A stretch of DNA of 64,000 nt from Hydrogenophaga sp. PAMC20947 (GTDB lineage: Bacteria > Pseudomonadota > Gammaproteobacteria > Burkholderiales > Burkholderiaceae_C): NCBI RefSeq assembly GCF_004795855.1, contig NZ_CP039252.1:496001-560000 (forward strand). The letters are read 5' to 3'. This document shows positions 38,087 to 46,808 of this stretch, piece after piece (position 1 is the first letter of the stretch; every line of letters starts with the position of its first letter). The position numbers and the translations under genes were made by a program. Below the pieces are notes generated by a model. It was not told the origin of the DNA. It saw only the letters and a list, made by a program, of their open reading frames with translations, and did not search any database.

Positions 38087-39034
38087 TCAGCTCTGGTGGT
38101 GGTTGTGGAGCAAGGCTTCGCGGGTTTTTGCGTGTTGCAGTCGGGCCAGCCACCAGTTGAGGGCGCGACCCCTGTCGCCGGCGTTGCGTGTGTTGCGCCA
38201 GGCGTAATTGAGGCGGAAGGGATCTCGGGGTTGCTCCACCGCTTTGACGATCAGACGCCCGGCAGCAATGTAGGGTTGTGCCAAAGGCAATGGCAAGTAC
38301 CCTGCACCGATGCCTCGAAGCTGGGCTTCAAGTTTGTGCTGCATGGTGGGCACGGTGAGCACGTCCTGCCCTGCAAACAAGTTGTGGGTGATGCCGCTGC
38401 CTTGCCGCGCCGTGTCCGCGACAGCCACCGCGCGGTGGCTGCGCATCTCTTCATCGCACAGCGGATGGTCCAGCGCCGCCAGAGGGTGGTGGGGTGCCAC
38501 TGCGTACACGAATTGCACGGTGCCCAGCAGGGCTGTGTGGATATCAGGTACAGCTTCGGCGGCACCCACACCCAGCGCCAGGTCGGCTTGACCTCGCTGC
38601 AAAGCTTCCATGGTGCCCGACAAGGTTTCTGCGCGAATCTTGATGCGGGTGGGCGCACCCTCCGCATAAAAAGCCTCACACAATTCAAACAGGGTGGCCC
38701 GCGCGACGATGGCGTCGACCGCCAGCGTGAACTGGGGCTCCCAGCCCGTGGCGACACGCTTGACCCGCTCGGCCACGGCATCCAGCTCCAGCAGCAAGGC
38801 CTGGCCAGCCCGAAGCAGCTCTGCCCCCGCCGGTGTCAGTTGGGCGCGGCGCGCGCTGCGATCGAACAGCAAGACGTCCAGGGCATCTTCCACCTGCCGC
38901 ACGCGGTAGGTCAGCGCGCTCGGCACCATGCCGTATTCCCGTGCAGCAGCGGCCATGCTGCCCAGCCGGTGAATGGCTTCAATCAAGCCCAGGTTTTCCG
39001 GGGACAGGGCTGCACGTGAATTGGGCTTGGACAT
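38087..39034 (-). CDS. LysR-family transcriptional regulator
   Basis: The 315-residue protein has an N-terminal LysR HTH (about residues 10-70, with A-A-A-A-R-E-Y-G-M-V-P-S-A-L-T-Y-R-V) and an effector-binding domain in the rest. It is divergent from the pirin gene and a LysR-type inverted repeat lies just upstream of its start (39055-39069). It therefore probably regulates the pirin and following flavodoxin genes. The inducer is unknown. Confidence 0.92.
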   Translation of the reverse strand: MSKPNSRAALSPENLGLIEAIHRLGSMAAAAREYGMVPSALTYRVRQVEDALDVLLFDRSARRAQLTPAGAELLRAGQALLLELDAVAERVKRVATGWEPQFTLAVDAIVARATLFELCEAFYAEGAPTRIKIRAETLSGTMEALQRGQADLALGVGAAEAVPDIHTALLGTVQFVYAVAPHHPLAALDHPLCDEEMRSHRAVAVADTARQGSGITHNLFAGQDVLTVPTMQHKLEAQLRGIGAGYLPLPLAQPYIAAGRLIVKAVEQPRDPFRLNYAWRNTRNAGDRGRALNWWLARLQHAKTREALLHNHHQS

Positions 39035-39054
39035 GTATGAAGAGCGGTTGTTTG

Positions 39055-39069
39055 TTCAATTAATTTGAA
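39055..39069. promoter_or_regulatory. LysR-type box between the LysR gene and the pirin gene
   Basis: TTCAA-N5-TTGAA is a perfect inverted repeat containing the T-N11-A pattern of LysR-regulator sites. It begins 21 bases upstream of the regulator's start codon. The site is visible; the binding is inferred. Confidence 0.6.
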
Positions 39070-39192
39070 TGATGCCATCAACCGCGTGCCCCCTAAGTGG
39101 GCCTCGACGATTTCACAATGGATCTCAGTCGCTCTGGTTCAGTCACCGGTCTTTCACCGGCAAGCCAGGCGCACCCAGAAGGACTGTTCACC

Positions 39193-39894
39193 ATGATGCA
39201 CATTCGCCGTTCCGAAGCCCGAGGTTTCGCCGATCATGGCTGGTTGAAGAGCCAGCACTCATTCTCCTTTGCCGATTACCATGATCCGCAGCGGATGGGC
39301 TGGGGCAATCTGCGTGTCATCAACGAAGACCGCATCGCTCCGGGCATGGGTTTTGGCGAACATGGCCACAAGGACATGGAAATCATCAGCTACGTGCTGC
39401 AGGGCAACCTGGCCCACAAGGACAGCATGGGCAACGTCAAAGGCATTCCCCCCGGCGATGTGCAGCGCATGAGTGCAGGGCAGGGTGTGCGCCACAGCGA
39501 GTTCAACCACGCGCCGGACCAGACCACGCATTTCCTGCAGATCTGGATCGAACCCAATGTGCGCGGCATCGCGCCGGGCTACGAACAGAAGACATTTGCC
39601 GACGCTGAGAAACAGGGCCAGTTGCGGCTGGTGGCCGCGCCCGATGGCGCTTCGGGGGCGGTCACCATCCATGCCGACGCAGCCCTGTACGCAGGTTTGC
39701 TGAACGAAGGCGATGTGGTGAATCTGCCGTTGGACCCTTCGCGCAAGGCCTATGTCCATCTGGTGCGCGGTGCGCTCAGTGTCAACGGTGAGGCCCTGAA
39801 GGCGGGTGACGCCGTCGCACTGGCCCACGAGCCTTTGCTGAAGCTGGATGCCGCGGACCAGGCCGAAGTCCTGGTGTTCGACCTCGCGGCTTGA
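39193..39894 (+). CDS. Pirin-family protein
   Basis: A two-domain cupin protein of 233 residues (YhaK/pirin type). The metal site is visible as G-E-H-G-H-K-D-M-E-I, with the partner H-S-E-F-N further on. Some bacterial pirins have quercetinase-like activity; others affect redox or metabolism control, and the substrate here is unknown. The tandem ATG at 39193 has AGAAGGA 9 bases upstream, while the longer frame would cross the regulatory region. Confidence 0.9.
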   Translation: MMHIRRSEARGFADHGWLKSQHSFSFADYHDPQRMGWGNLRVINEDRIAPGMGFGEHGHKDMEIISYVLQGNLAHKDSMGNVKGIPPGDVQRMSAGQGVRHSEFNHAPDQTTHFLQIWIEPNVRGIAPGYEQKTFADAEKQGQLRLVAAPDGASGAVTIHADAALYAGLLNEGDVVNLPLDPSRKAYVHLVRGALSVNGEALKAGDAVALAHEPLLKLDAADQAEVLVFDLAA

Positions 39895-39990
39895 GGCGTT
39901 GGCCCGTGCGGCTGCTGCCTGGCAGCCGCTGACTTTTTCGTTTTTTCTCAACCAGCACGTCGACCGATGTGCATCCCTGGAGTCTTCCCT

Positions 39991-40545
39991 GTGAGCAAGA
40001 TTGTTGTTGTTTTCCATTCCGGCTACGGCCATACCCAGCGCATGGCCCAGTCGGTGGCCGATGGCGCCAACGCCGAGTTGCTGGCCATCGATGCCGATGG
40101 CAACCTGCCAGAAGGCGGCTGGGAGCTGCTGAGCGAGGCCGATGCCATCATCATGGGCAGCCCGACTTACATGGGCTCCGTGAGCTGGCAGTTCAAGAAG
40201 TTCGCGGACGCCTCCAGCAAGCCCTGGTTCAGCCAGCAATGGAAAGACAAGCTCTTCGCCGGTTTTACCAACAGCGCCGCCATGAATGGCGACAAGCTGT
40301 CCACGTTGAACTACCTGTTCACGCTGGCCATGCAGCACGGCGGCGTGTGGGTGGGCTTGGGCATGTTGCCCAGCAACAGCAAGGCGGCCCAGCGCAACGA
40401 TGTCAACTATGTGGGTTCGTACAGCGGGGCCATGGCCCAGAGTCCTTCGGATGCGGGCGCCCATGAAATGCTGCCGGGGGATCTGGAAACAGCGCGCCTG
40501 TTTGGCGAACGCGTGGCGACCACGACGGCCCGGTTCAAGGCCTGA
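39991..40545 (+). CDS. Flavodoxin/NAD(P)H-quinone-oxidoreductase-like flavoprotein
   Basis: The 184-residue flavodoxin-fold protein has an FMN phosphate loop S-G-Y-G-H-T-Q-R-M-A near the N-terminus and a P-T-Y-M-G-S loop in the middle, as in WrbA-type quinone reductases. I use the GTG at 39991 because GGAG lies 8 bases upstream and the flavodoxin fold then starts immediately. It follows the pirin gene in the same direction, suggesting a shared redox-related role under the LysR regulator. Confidence 0.85.
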   Translation: MSKIVVVFHSGYGHTQRMAQSVADGANAELLAIDADGNLPEGGWELLSEADAIIMGSPTYMGSVSWQFKKFADASSKPWFSQQWKDKLFAGFTNSAAMNGDKLSTLNYLFTLAMQHGGVWVGLGMLPSNSKAAQRNDVNYVGSYSGAMAQSPSDAGAHEMLPGDLETARLFGERVATTTARFKA

Positions 40546-42324
40546 TCAATCGTTTGGCGTGCCCGTTGCGGCGACCGGGCTCAAGGGCTCGGGCGCCAGC
40601 ATCGCGGATGTGTAGCTGGGATCCGGTTTGACACCTTCACAGACCTGGATCGCCAAACGCGCCTGATCGCGCAAGCGGATGTTGTCAATGACCTCTCGGG
40701 CCTCAGTCTCATCCAGCCCGAGGTGCTCCAGGGCTGCGCAGCCGAGCGAAAGGGCCGATTCCAGTGTCTCGCGCATCTGAACGTCGGCGCCGGCCTGGAG
40801 CAGCTCGATGGCGTGGTACCGGTCGTAGGCGCGGGCCAGCACGGCGGCCTGCGGGAATTCGCTTTTGACCAGCTCGACAATGTGCTTGCAGGCATCGCGG
40901 TCGTCGACGCAAACGAGGACCACCTGTGCATGTTGTGCACCCGAGGCATGCAGGATGTCCAGGCGTGCGCCGTCTCCGTAATACACCTTGTAGCCAAAAC
41001 GCGCGGCATCCCGAATCCGGTCGGGGTTGTTGTCGATGGTGGACACTTCGTATCCACGCGCCAGCAATCCCTGGCTGGCGATCTGGCCAAAGCGGCCAAA
41101 GCCGATCAGCAAAACTTTGCCTTTGAGGTCTTGGGCCGCTTCCGTCTCGTGCATGGACGGCGTTTCGGCCGGCGTCAGTCGTTTGGCCAACAGCAGCACC
41201 AGCGGCGTCAGGGCCATGGAGAGAATGATCACGGCCGACAGCAAAGCCTGTGTTGGCGCATCGATGAGGCCTTGTGTTTGTGCGGCTGCGAACAGGACGA
41301 AGGCGAATTCCCCGCCCTGAGCAAAGAGCGTCATGCGCGCCAGCGCCACGCGCCGGTTGCTGCCAAAGAGCCGTGCCACAGCGTAAATACCCAGCGCCTT
41401 CACCGCCATGTAACCCAGCAGAATGACGATGATGGTGTGCCACTGTTGTGCGACCAGAGCCAGGTCCAGTGACATGCCCACGGCCAGGAAAAATAGCCCC
41501 AGCAAGATGCCCTTGAACGGCTCGATGTCGACCTCGATCTGGTGGCGGTAGCTGGAGCCCGAGAGCAACACCCCCGCCATGAAGGCGCCCATGGCCATGG
41601 ACAAACCGCTGGCCTCCATGAGCAAGGCCGCCCCGAGCACCACCAGCAGGGCACCTGCCGTCATCACTTCACGCACCCGCGACGCGGCGAGCAACGCGAA
41701 CACCGGGTTGATCACCCACCGGCTGGCCGCGACCAGCAGGCCCACCGCCGCCAAAGCCACGCCCAACGAGCGCCACTCGCTGCCAGGTGTGGCGACATGG
41801 TCGGGTGCCAGAAACGCCACCAGAATCAGCAGCGGAACCACGGCCAGGTCTTCCAGCAGCAGGATGGACACCGCCTGCTGTCCCGCGATCGTGTGGGTCT
41901 CGCCGCGCTCGTTGAGCACCTGCGCCACCACCGCAGTGGAAGAGAGCACGAAACCTGCAGCGCCGACAAAAGCCACCAGGGGCGAAAGGTTCAGGAGCAG
42001 GCCCAGCGCAGTGAGCAGGGCCGTGCACAGCAGCACCTGCGCCAGGCCCAGGCCAAAAATGTCGCGGCGCATGCTCCAAAGCCGTTGCGGGCGCATCTCC
42101 AGACCGATGATGAACAGAAACATCACCACGCCCAGCTCTGAGAAATGCAGGATGGCCTGGGGATCGGTGAACAGGCGCACGCCCGAAGGCCCCACCAGCA
42201 AGCCCGCCGCAAAATAGGCGAGCACCGAGCCCAGCCCCAATTTTCGGAACAGGGGCACGGCGATCACTGCAGCCGACAGCAGGGTCACGATGGGCCCCAG
42301 AGTGGCGGAGACGTTGCTGGACAT
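40546..42324 (-). CDS. CPA2-family K+/H+ antiporter (KefB/KefC-like)
   Basis: This 592-residue protein has an N-terminal Na+/H+-exchanger-type membrane domain of about 12 helices (residues 1-390) and a C-terminal TrkA-N/RCK Rossmann domain with G-F-G-R-F-G-Q. That is the KefB/KefC layout for potassium efflux coupled to proton import. I chose the ATG at 42324, which has GAGGAAAA upstream; the longer frame overlaps the phosphatase gene. Gating by glutathione adducts is known for Kef but not provable here. Confidence 0.9.
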   Translation of the reverse strand: MSSNVSATLGPIVTLLSAAVIAVPLFRKLGLGSVLAYFAAGLLVGPSGVRLFTDPQAILHFSELGVVMFLFIIGLEMRPQRLWSMRRDIFGLGLAQVLLCTALLTALGLLLNLSPLVAFVGAAGFVLSSTAVVAQVLNERGETHTIAGQQAVSILLLEDLAVVPLLILVAFLAPDHVATPGSEWRSLGVALAAVGLLVAASRWVINPVFALLAASRVREVMTAGALLVVLGAALLMEASGLSMAMGAFMAGVLLSGSSYRHQIEVDIEPFKGILLGLFFLAVGMSLDLALVAQQWHTIIVILLGYMAVKALGIYAVARLFGSNRRVALARMTLFAQGGEFAFVLFAAAQTQGLIDAPTQALLSAVIILSMALTPLVLLLAKRLTPAETPSMHETEAAQDLKGKVLLIGFGRFGQIASQGLLARGYEVSTIDNNPDRIRDAARFGYKVYYGDGARLDILHASGAQHAQVVLVCVDDRDACKHIVELVKSEFPQAAVLARAYDRYHAIELLQAGADVQMRETLESALSLGCAALEHLGLDETEAREVIDNIRLRDQARLAIQVCEGVKPDPSYTSAMLAPEPLSPVAATGTPND

Positions 42325-42350
42325 GGTTTTCCTCGGAAAGGTATTGGGCG

Positions 42351-43013
42351 TCAGGCCGCGATCGGCGCTTTTCCCCATTGCAAAGACCGCAGAGACAGCC
42401 AGGCAAACAGAGTGCCAACCGCCGCTCCGGCGATCACATCCCAGGCCACGTGCTGGCGGGTGGCCATCGTGGACCAGGCGATGGCAGCGCAATGCACCAC
42501 ATTGATCCAGCGCAACCAGGCTGGCGCGTTCACGGTGGTGAGCACCCGGTGCAGCCAGAAGGCGGAAAACACGGCAGAGCCCACGTGCAGGGAGGGCAGG
42601 GCGTTGCCCGCTGCGTCCATGCCCTTGATCAGGGAGAGGCCAGGGTAGAGGCTCCAGTCGATGTCCAGGACAGGCGTTTGCGTCGGCACACACCAGAAAA
42701 TGGCCAGACAGAACAGGCACAGTGCCGAGACCCAGAGGCCGTAGTGCAGCAATGCGCGGAGGTTGGAGATCAGCGCCGGCGCCAGTGACACATACACCCA
42801 CAGTGAAATGTAAACAGCGAAAGCAGCAGGCGCCAGCGGTACCCAGGCGTCAAGCCACAGGGTGGGCACCACCACAGGTTCCCGCAACGGATGCTCAAGA
42901 ACCGTGAAGTAAGCCCAAAAGAACAAGGTCATGAACGCGGCGGTGCCCACCATTTTGAGCAGCCAGAGCGTGCCCATGCGGTGCGCTATGGCGCGGGTCC
43001 AGTGAGTGGTCAT
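42351..43013 (-). CDS. PAP2-family membrane phosphatase
   Basis: A 220-residue membrane protein with about five or six helices. The PAP2 acid-phosphatase core is visible as P-S-L-H-V (motif 2) and T-M-A-T-R-Q-H-V-A-W-D-V (motif 3). It may act on undecaprenyl-PP, phosphatidate or another lipid phosphate. It is divergent from the pigment gene cluster, so a direct role there is possible but not indicated. Confidence 0.82.
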   Translation of the reverse strand: MTTHWTRAIAHRMGTLWLLKMVGTAAFMTLFFWAYFTVLEHPLREPVVVPTLWLDAWVPLAPAAFAVYISLWVYVSLAPALISNLRALLHYGLWVSALCLFCLAIFWCVPTQTPVLDIDWSLYPGLSLIKGMDAAGNALPSLHVGSAVFSAFWLHRVLTTVNAPAWLRWINVVHCAAIAWSTMATRQHVAWDVIAGAAVGTLFAWLSLRSLQWGKAPIAA

Positions 43014-43135
43014 TGTCTGCCCCGATGCAGTGTGAGGGGCAGGGGGGGCGGCGAGAGAATTGCGTATCCAGCGGAAGAGGCCATGGGCGGGCGGTGGCGG
43101 GGTGTTGGGTTGGGGAAACCGGGAGTGGCTGACTG

Positions 43136-43141
43136 TACAAT
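43136..43141 (+). promoter_or_regulatory. Candidate -10 box upstream of the pigment cluster
   Basis: TACAAT at 43136-43141 is close to the sigma-70 consensus and would give a leader of about 125 bases. No strong -35 hexamer is at the usual distance (TTGGGG-type sequences are nearby), so an activator may be needed. Tentative. Confidence 0.35.
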
Positions 43142-43199
43142 CAACTGCTTAAAAAATACGCAAACGATGCGCCTTCCGGGGCGTTTTCCATGGGGCCTC

Positions 43200-43214
43200 A
43201 CGGTTCGGAACCGT
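43200..43214. promoter_or_regulatory. Perfect inverted repeat in the leader of the pigment cluster
   Basis: ACGGTTC, one base, GAACCGT: perfect 7-bp arms in the 5' leader, 57 bases before the first ACP start. It could be an operator or a small RNA hairpin. Confidence 0.4.
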
Positions 43215-43270
43215 CCTTGGGCGTGGCTCGATGCCATTTCCTGGGGATCCGTCCGGCGGCTCACGCTCAA

Positions 43271-43525
43271 ATGTATGCCATGCAATCGATCGAACTGATA
43301 CGCAACTTTCTGCAGGACCGGCTAGGTGCAGACCCAGAGCAGGTGGTACCCGCCGCTGTGCTGTCCGACCTGGGAGTCGACTCCCTCATGCTCGCTGAAC
43401 TGATGTTTGAAGCCGAAGACAATCTGGGCATTTCCATCGATTCCAGCGTTGAAATCCCCAAAACCGTGGGTGAGATGCTTCGGTTGCTCGACAGTTTGAT
43501 GGCCGCCAAAGCTGCTGCTCCATGA
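43271..43525 (+). CDS. Acyl carrier protein 1 of the aryl-polyene cluster
   Basis: This 84-residue ACP has the 4'-phosphopantetheine attachment serine (Ser38) in L-G-V-D-S-L-M. It should carry the growing aryl-polyene or its starter. An ATG at 43280 is an alternative start; neither has a good ribosome-binding site. It is the first gene of a run of about 25 co-directional genes, and its stop overlaps the ketosynthase start (ATGA at 43522). Confidence 0.9.
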   Translation: MYAMQSIELIRNFLQDRLGADPEQVVPAAVLSDLGVDSLMLAELMFEAEDNLGISIDSSVEIPKTVGEMLRLLDSLMAAKAAAP

Positions 43526-44802
43526 CGCGCCGCCGTGTGGCTGTCACGGGCCTGGGCGTGGTGAATCCTTATGGTGACGGCGGGGTGCAGGCGTTTTTCG
43601 ACCACCTGGTCGCAGGCGATTCCGCCATTCGCCTGCTGGTCACGCAAGACAAGCCTCGACCCTTGAACATGCCTTTTGGGCTGTGTGCCTCTTTCGATCC
43701 TGAACAGGTCTTGGGCAAGCCCTTGGCCAGCATGATGGAACGGTTTTGCCATCTGGGCGTGGCCGCAGCTTTCGATGCCTGGGCCGATGCGGGCCTGGTG
43801 CGCGGCGTCCAGCCCGATGGTCAACGCGATGACTGGGCCTGCCTGTGGGGTACGGCGCTGGGCGGCATTCTTGCGTTTGAAAAAGGCTACCGCGACATGT
43901 GGCAAAACGGCCGCGAGCGGCTGTCGCCTCTGGGTGTTGTGATGGGCATGAACAATGCCGTCAATGCCCATGTGTCCATTCAGCTGGGGCTGGGTGGCGC
44001 CAGCTCTAGTCACACGGCCGCCTGCGCGTCGGCTTCGGTCGCCATTGGCGAGGCGTTTCGCCGGATCCGTGCCGGTGATGCCCAGGTGGTGATTACAGGC
44101 GGATCCGACGCTTCTCATGCCTACGGTGTGGCGCGCGCTTGGGAAGCCATGCGCTTGATTGCTCCGGGTGACGCCGACACCGCGCCCATGGCATGCCGCC
44201 CCTTTGCGGCCGACCGCCGAGGGCTGGTGCTGGGTGAAGGTGGCGCGGCGCTGGTGCTGGAAGACTGGGACCACGCGGTGCAACGCGGTGCCCGCATCCA
44301 CGCGGAAATGGTGGGCTATGGTGCCACCTGCGATCACAGCCACCTGGTGCGCCCGGATGCTGCCGGGCAGGTGCGCGCGATCCGCGGGGCCTTGCTCGAT
44401 GGTGGCCTGTTGCCTGAGGACATCGGGTATGTCAATGCACACGGCACAGCGACGACGGAGGGGGATCCCACCGAAATTGCGGCACTCAAAATCGTGTTCG
44501 CAGAACGTGCCGCCGCCTTGCCGGTGAGCGCCACGAAATCCATGCACGGTCACCTGCTGGGTGCCGGCGGCGCCATTGAGGCGGTGGCCACTGTGATGAG
44601 CCTGCGCGAACAGGCGATTCCACCCACGGCGCATTTGGCCGGCCGGGTGGATCCCGCCTGCGAAGGCGTGGATCATGTGTTCGAAGGCCGGCGCGGTGTG
44701 CCTTTGCGCGCAGCGCTGTCGAATTCCTTTGCCTTTGGTGGCAGCAATGCGGTGCTGGCCTTTCGCCGCGCAGAAGTCGAACCTCGTGAAGGCCAATCGT
44801 GA
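43522..44802 (+). CDS. Beta-ketoacyl-ACP synthase (KAS II type) of the aryl-polyene cluster
   Basis: A complete 426-residue ketosynthase with the full Cys-His-His set: Cys168 in H-T-A-A-C-A-S, His307 in N-A-H-G-T-A and His344 in K-S-M-H-G-H. It can perform decarboxylative condensation with malonyl-ACP to extend the polyene chain. Its ATG overlaps the ACP stop, so the pair is translationally coupled. It most resembles the FabF-like synthases of APE/xanthomonadin loci. Confidence 0.93.
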   Translation: MTRRRVAVTGLGVVNPYGDGGVQAFFDHLVAGDSAIRLLVTQDKPRPLNMPFGLCASFDPEQVLGKPLASMMERFCHLGVAAAFDAWADAGLVRGVQPDGQRDDWACLWGTALGGILAFEKGYRDMWQNGRERLSPLGVVMGMNNAVNAHVSIQLGLGGASSSHTAACASASVAIGEAFRRIRAGDAQVVITGGSDASHAYGVARAWEAMRLIAPGDADTAPMACRPFAADRRGLVLGEGGAALVLEDWDHAVQRGARIHAEMVGYGATCDHSHLVRPDAAGQVRAIRGALLDGGLLPEDIGYVNAHGTATTEGDPTEIAALKIVFAERAAALPVSATKSMHGHLLGAGGAIEAVATVMSLREQAIPPTAHLAGRVDPACEGVDHVFEGRRGVPLRAALSNSFAFGGSNAVLAFRRAEVEPREGQS

Positions 44803-45083
44803 TCGAATTGAATGCGCCAGCTGACCTTGACGAACTGATCCCTGAAGTGGCGGCCTTGATCGTCGAAGCTTTGAATCTCGATGTGGCGTCGGACGAAATC
44901 GAACCCGATGGTGCCTTGTATGGCGACACCCTGGGACTCGATTCGATCGACATGCTGGAGATGTCATTGACGGTATCAAGGCGCTACGGATTCCAGCTTC
45001 GCTCGGACGGCGAACAGAATCAGTTGGTTTTTGCATCCCTGCGCTCTCTGTGTACTCACATCGCCCAACACCGCACGAAATGA
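44799..45083 (+). CDS. Acyl carrier protein 2 of the aryl-polyene cluster
   Basis: The 94-residue ACP carries the prosthetic-group serine (Ser49) in L-G-L-D-S-I-D-M. The start is a GTG overlapping the ketosynthase stop. APE loci usually encode two ACPs, one thought to receive the aryl starter and one for extension. Which one does which cannot be told here, but the next gene encodes the loading ligase. Confidence 0.88.
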   Translation: MIELNAPADLDELIPEVAALIVEALNLDVASDEIEPDGALYGDTLGLDSIDMLEMSLTVSRRYGFQLRSDGEQNQLVFASLRSLCTHIAQHRTK

Positions 45084-45120
45084 GGGTGATTTTCGTGAGC
45101 CTGTTTCCTGGAGTCTTGAG

Positions 45121-46476
45121 GTGACCACAACTTTGCTGCCACTGGTCAGCAGCTTGACCCTTGACGATGTTCTGGCGTTTCGCCCGGAAGGACCCGTTCT
45201 GGTGCGGGATTTTCTGGCCGATGCCTGCCGGGTCGCCAAAGCCTTGCCACCACCCGCCTGGGTCGTGAATCTTTGCGAAGACCGTTACCACTTTGCCGTG
45301 GTGTTTGCTGCCTGCCTGTTGACGGGAAAAACCAGTTTGCAACCCGCTTCACAGTCCAGCCAGACGCTGGGGCAGCTGGCCCGGGACCACGCGGGCGCCT
45401 TCGCGGTCACTGACAGCGGTTTTGAAGAGCTGCCACTGCCGCGTGTGGCGTTTGCCGGCCTCAACACGGGCGAGGCTGAGCCCGTTCTCGAGATACCGAT
45501 GATTGCCGGCGACCGCGTTGTTGCGGTGTTGTTTACCTCGGGCTCGACGGGTTTGCCCCAGGCGCACGGCAAAACCTGGGCCATGTTGGTGGCCAACGGC
45601 CGCGCGGAGGCCGAGGGTCTGGGGCTGCTGGGCAGCCACACCGCGCTGGTGGGCACGGTGCCGGTTCAACACAGCTACGGATTCGAATCGACGTTTTTGA
45701 TGGCGTTGCACGGCGGCTGTGCGTTTTGGAGCGGGCGACCCTTTTATCCCCAGGACGTGGTCGAGGCGGTGCAAGCCGTGCCGAGACCGCGCATGGTGGT
45801 GACCACCCCCTTTCACCTGGCCAATTTGCTGGCCTCGGAAGCGGTATGGCCTTCGGTTGACGCATGGCTGTCCGCCACGGCGCCGCTGGAGGCGTCGGTG
45901 GCAATACGGGTCGAGGCACGGAGCGGTGCGCCGGTATTTGAGATCTATGGTTCCACCGAGTCGTCGCAACTCGCCTGGCGCCGGACCACAGACGGACCCG
46001 TCTGGCGCTTGCTGCCCGACGTGCGGTTGGTGCAAAACGGGGATGAGACCTGCGCCGAAGGCGGGCATGTGGGCGGCAGCGTGCCCTTGTCGGACCTGAT
46101 CGAGCTGCAGGCTGATCGGCAGTTTTTGCTGCACGGCCGCCATGCCGATTTGATCAACATCGCAGGCAAGCGCACCTCGCTGGCCTATCTCAACCACCAG
46201 CTGCGCGCCATAGATGGGGTGGACGATGGCGCTTTTTATATGCCCGATGAGCCCGCTGAAGGCGCAGGTCTGCATGTGGTGCGGTTGGCTGCATTTGTGG
46301 TGGCGCCTCAGCTGGCGCGGTCGGGGCTGGTGGCTGCCTTGCGCGAGCGAATCGATGCGATCTTCATGCCGCGCCCGCTGGTCTTGATCGATGCCTTGCC
46401 GCGCAACAGCATGGGCAAGCTACCGCGCTCGGCTCTGCAGTCGCTGTACGAGCAAAGCAAGATGGCTTCGACATGA
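45121..46476 (+). CDS. AMP-dependent acyl/aryl-ACP ligase (starter loading)
   Basis: This 451-residue ANL-type enzyme has the AMP-binding signature T-S-G-S-T-G-L-P-Q, Y-G-S-T-E-S and the C-terminal lysine region R-N-S-M-G-K-L-P-R. In APE clusters the corresponding ligase activates an aryl acid (hydroxycinnamate- or hydroxybenzoate-like) and loads it on an ACP. I chose the GTG at 45121 (GGAG seven bases upstream); the longer frame would overlap the ACP gene. No gene that makes the aryl acid is in the window. Confidence 0.88.
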   Translation: MTTTLLPLVSSLTLDDVLAFRPEGPVLVRDFLADACRVAKALPPPAWVVNLCEDRYHFAVVFAACLLTGKTSLQPASQSSQTLGQLARDHAGAFAVTDSGFEELPLPRVAFAGLNTGEAEPVLEIPMIAGDRVVAVLFTSGSTGLPQAHGKTWAMLVANGRAEAEGLGLLGSHTALVGTVPVQHSYGFESTFLMALHGGCAFWSGRPFYPQDVVEAVQAVPRPRMVVTTPFHLANLLASEAVWPSVDAWLSATAPLEASVAIRVEARSGAPVFEIYGSTESSQLAWRRTTDGPVWRLLPDVRLVQNGDETCAEGGHVGGSVPLSDLIELQADRQFLLHGRHADLINIAGKRTSLAYLNHQLRAIDGVDDGAFYMPDEPAEGAGLHVVRLAAFVVAPQLARSGLVAALRERIDAIFMPRPLVLIDALPRNSMGKLPRSALQSLYEQSKMAST

Positions 46477-46808
46477 GTGAGCGGTGCTTCGTCTGGCAGG
46501 TGCCTCTGGCGCATCCTGCGTTCGCCGGCCATTTTCCTGGTCGGCCCATCTTGCCGGGCGTGGTCTTGCTCGACCAGGCCATTCTTTTCGCCCAAGCGCA
46601 GGTGAATGCGACGGTGGGCGTGGACGAGGGCCATGGCGGCATGGACAGTTGGACGGTGTCGCAGACCAAGTTCTTGAGCCCTGTTGCGCCGGGAGAGAGT
46701 CTCACTTTCACCCTGACCCCTGACCTCCGTGGCGGTTGCAAATTTGCCATTCATGCATCCGATGCGCGCGCCGTGGCCACCGGCAGTCTGGCACCACGCA
46801 AGGCATGA
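46473..46808 (+). CDS. 3-hydroxyacyl-ACP dehydratase, hot-dog fold (ApeI-like)
   Basis: A 111-residue single hot-dog protein with the active-site segment H-P-A-F-A-G-H-F-P-G-R-P-I-L-P-G-V, which contains the catalytic histidine of FabA/FabZ-type enzymes. In APE pathways two such dehydratases act in turn to make the conjugated double bonds. The start overlaps the ligase stop (ATGA) and the stop overlaps the next start, so it is tightly coupled. Confidence 0.88.
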   Translation: MSERCFVWQVPLAHPAFAGHFPGRPILPGVVLLDQAILFAQAQVNATVGVDEGHGGMDSWTVSQTKFLSPVAPGESLTFTLTPDLRGGCKFAIHASDARAVATGSLAPRKA

